Below are positions 3,629 to 5,713 of a stretch of 5,713 nt of DNA, piece by piece. Position 1 is the first letter of the stretch; each line of letters opens with the position of its first letter. Source of the stretch: Clostridiaceae bacterium (GTDB taxonomy: Bacteria > Bacillota > Clostridia > DSM-8532). The notes beneath the pieces were generated by a model. It saw only the letters and a program-made list of their open reading frames with translations, was not told the DNA's origin and searched no databases. The DNA lies in assembly GCA_012842645.1 (NCBI GenBank), contig DUSJ01000093.1, positions 1 to 5,713 on the forward strand. Direction: 5' to 3'. Position numbers and translations under genes: made by a program.

Positions 3629-5713
3629 TCACTCCACTCCCCGGTACCAGTGACCCCTTGTGTGCCCGGAGCTCTTCAGTTTTTCAATAATATCGGAAAC
3701 CTCATCGGTAAGTCCTGTTCCGTTTATTTTATCATGGTAATACTTTGCCAGCGCTTTTTGGGTATCCCTGTCCTCATCGGTGAGAATAAGCCTGTATAAG
3801 CTAATGGCGGAGCCTTTCAGGACTTCCGGTCCATCCATGAGCATGGGATGCGCGTTGAAAATCCTGGTCCTTTTCAGAACCGGATCCCTGATGAACGGAA
3901 AAAATTCGCCTTTCCTGTCTTTCAGGTACCCCCGGCTGCCCCTGCACTTGCCGCATTTGCCAGAGCAGCCCATCTCTAAGGACGACGGGCAATGCTCCAT
4001 TGTCATGAGGGGTATCCGTCCGTAGACAACCGCCTCAAGCCTGGATTTCCGGGAAACCAATCCCCTGGCCTCCTTCAGGTTAAGCTCCGGTGATACAACA
4101 ATGGTTCCGGCTCCCAGCTCCTCGTGGACCGATATGGTCTCATTGTTGAAAACGTTCATCGAAGGCCCGGCGCACAGCGAAAGCCCGGGAAAGGCTTCCT
4201 TAAGAGCCTTGTATGCCCCGAAACTTCCGTATGTTATCCCGTCTGTCAGGTCGCATACTTTCCGGATCTGTTCCGTGATCATGTCAAGTTCGCTGTCTTT
4301 CAGTATGGAAGGAGTCCATAAGTAAAGCTCGCCGTCATATTCATTTTTTAACCTTTCCAGAAGGCTGCGTTCCATGACGGGGATATAGATTCGCTTTACC
4401 AGGCCGTTCAGCCCAGCGGCAGAGCCGGGCGCATCGGCAAAATACGCAGTAAGCTCCGGCGTAATGTCTGCCTGGATTTTCTCTGTCTTTTCCCTGTAAT
4501 ATATAGTTCCCGGTATATCTTTCTTCCACTTTTTGATACGAAGCTGCCTGATTTTTTCCAGGGTTTCGCGCCTCATGGCATTCAGGGCTGAAATCGGCAA
4601 TACGCTGTCATTGTCGGTTTCAATACTTATATCTTCTACCCTATAGGGAGTATCTCCGGTTTTTGTAAGCTGCTCCCTGATCCTTTCCGGAGTCAGGGCT
4701 TTATTCAGCGCTTTTTTGGCTGCCTCGGCCGATTCTGTACATGCAATGTTGCCGTCATGGTCGGTTACTTTAAGGACCGCCTTTTCGCCTGCTTTCATGG
4801 CAAACTCCATGTAAAGCGGCACAAGATGCGGCTTTTTGCCTTCGAAGGTCTTCCGGGCTTCGTCGAACAGGCTTTTGGAAAGGGTCCTGAATACCCTGCC
4901 TTCCTTCTTTACCCCGGTCTTTATATCTCCTATCCATACCTCAGCGCCGGCACCGGCGGAACGGACCTGTCTTCCGTTTTCAATGATCGATGTGACAGTA
5001 AAGCTGTGGACTTTCCTGTCCGAGTCCATTATCTCGATACCGTCGCCCATGTCTATTGATTTTTCCAACCGTACCTTTATATAGAGCGGCCTGGTTTCCA
5101 GGACTTTCCCCAGCGGTATCCCCTGGTTCTTTGGATGTTCCGGGTACACAAGCTTTTTATAATCCCTGCTTCCCTCAAAATAACCCCGGGTAAACCCACC
5201 CCTGCTGAAAGCCTGCATCAGTTTTACCCTGTCGCTGTTTTCAACGTGACAGGCTTTTTCGCCCTCTGTCTCAAGCAAATCGATATATTTCCGGTATACT
5301 GATGTGACTATGGCCACATACTCGGGCGATTTCATGCGTCCTTCGATCTTCAGGGAGGAAACGCCGGCGCTTTTAAGTTCCGGCAGAAGTTCGAGGGCCA
5401 TAAGGTCCCTCGGGCTCAGCAGGTACGACGATCTGCCTGATTCGGAACCATCCCCGGACAATGACCACGGAAGCCTGCAGGGCTGCGCGCAGAGACCCCT
5501 GTTGCCGCTCCTTCCGCCTATGAAACTGGACATGAGGCATTGACCAGAGTAACACACGCACAGGGCACCATGAACGAATACTTCAAGCTCCGAGTTGCAT
5601 TTTTCCCTTATCGACCTGATTTCAGCAATGGACAGTTCACGGGCAAGAACGATCCTTTTAAAGCCCCATTCTTCAAGGAATTTAACAGATTCGCTGTTGG
5701 TCACAGTCATCTC
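3629..5713 (-). CDS. U32 family protein, RlhA-like, N-terminus cut by window
   Basis: This gene encodes the last 694 residues of a long U32 family protein; the reading frame runs through the right edge, and about 100 N-terminal residues are probably missing. Numbering is from the Met at 5710. The family signature is complete (E43-x-F45 through G48, A49, L50, C51, G56, C58, S61), and C51, C58, C74 and C78 form the four-cysteine set that holds a [4Fe-4S] cluster in characterised relatives. A collagenase-like middle domain (DUF3656 type) covers about 285-395. A C-terminal part carries a second cysteine group (C574, C582, C586, C589) and ends in the typical RGHWYRGVE. Despite the peptidase name, relatives RlhA (23S rRNA hydroxylation at C2501) and TrhP (tRNA hydroxylation) act on RNA using prephenate; the U32 plus DUF3656 layout is that of RlhA, so an rRNA-hydroxylating role is inferred, not shown. 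No terminator is evident after the stop. Confidence 0.92.
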   Translation of the reverse strand, partial: EMTVTNSESVKFLEEWGFKRIVLARELSIAEIRSIREKCNSELEVFVHGALCVCYSGQCLMSSFIGGRSGNRGLCAQPCRLPWSLSGDGSESGRSSYLLSPRDLMALELLPELKSAGVSSLKIEGRMKSPEYVAIVTSVYRKYIDLLETEGEKACHVENSDRVKLMQAFSRGGFTRGYFEGSRDYKKLVYPEHPKNQGIPLGKVLETRPLYIKVRLEKSIDMGDGIEIMDSDRKVHSFTVTSIIENGRQVRSAGAGAEVWIGDIKTGVKKEGRVFRTLSKSLFDEARKTFEGKKPHLVPLYMEFAMKAGEKAVLKVTDHDGNIACTESAEAAKKALNKALTPERIREQLTKTGDTPYRVEDISIETDNDSVLPISALNAMRRETLEKIRQLRIKKWKKDIPGTIYYREKTEKIQADITPELTAYFADAPGSAAGLNGLVKRIYIPVMERSLLERLKNEYDGELYLWTPSILKDSELDMITEQIRKVCDLTDGITYGSFGAYKALKEAFPGLSLCAGPSMNVFNNETISVHEELGAGTIVVSPELNLKEARGLVSRKSRLEAVVYGRIPLMTMEHCPSSLEMGCSGKCGKCRGSRGYLKDRKGEFFPFIRDPVLKRTRIFNAHPMLMDGPEVLKGSAISLYRLILTDEDRDTQKALAKYYHDKINGTGLTDEVSDIIEKLKSSGHTRGHWYRGVE

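Overview
The window looks like an ordinary chromosomal stretch from an anaerobic Gram-positive bacterium, most likely a member of the Clostridia. The evidence is strong AGGAG-type ribosome binding sites, extended -10 promoter-like sequences (TGN-TATAAT), protein sequences of clostridial flavour (hexameric glutamate dehydrogenase, PepT-like M20 peptidase, long U32 family protein) and moderate GC with AT-rich intergenic DNA. The species cannot be named from the sequence alone. No phage, plasmid, CRISPR, tRNA or rRNA features were seen.

Layout from left to right: (1) the C-terminal 270 residues of glutamate dehydrogenase (gdhA, + strand, cut by the left edge); (2) a gap of about 285 bp with no gene, bounded by two inverted copies (26 of 27 bases identical) of a hairpin-forming repeat, each fused to the stop codon of the gene it follows, with a further structured segment between them; (3) a minus-strand pair, dut (dUTPase) followed by an M20 PepT-like metallopeptidase, separated by 93 bp that holds two hairpins and a possible internal promoter; (4) a divergent intergenic region of about 175 bp with candidate promoters for dut and for a plus-strand gene; (5) a membrane protein of unknown function whose best-supported start is a CTG codon; (6) convergent with it, a large minus-strand U32 family gene (RlhA-like, probable RNA hydroxylation enzyme) cut by the right edge.

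The genes do not form one pathway. gdhA links ammonia and 2-oxoglutarate to glutamate, dut cleans the dUTP pool, the M20 enzyme probably recycles small peptides, and the U32 protein probably modifies RNA. The points most worth a second look are the stop-codon-fused inverted repeats (one base difference becomes a G-U pair in the direction of transcription), the structured segment between them, the CTG start of the membrane protein, and the second four-cysteine cluster in the U32 protein. I saw no clear evidence for a wholly new biological system.
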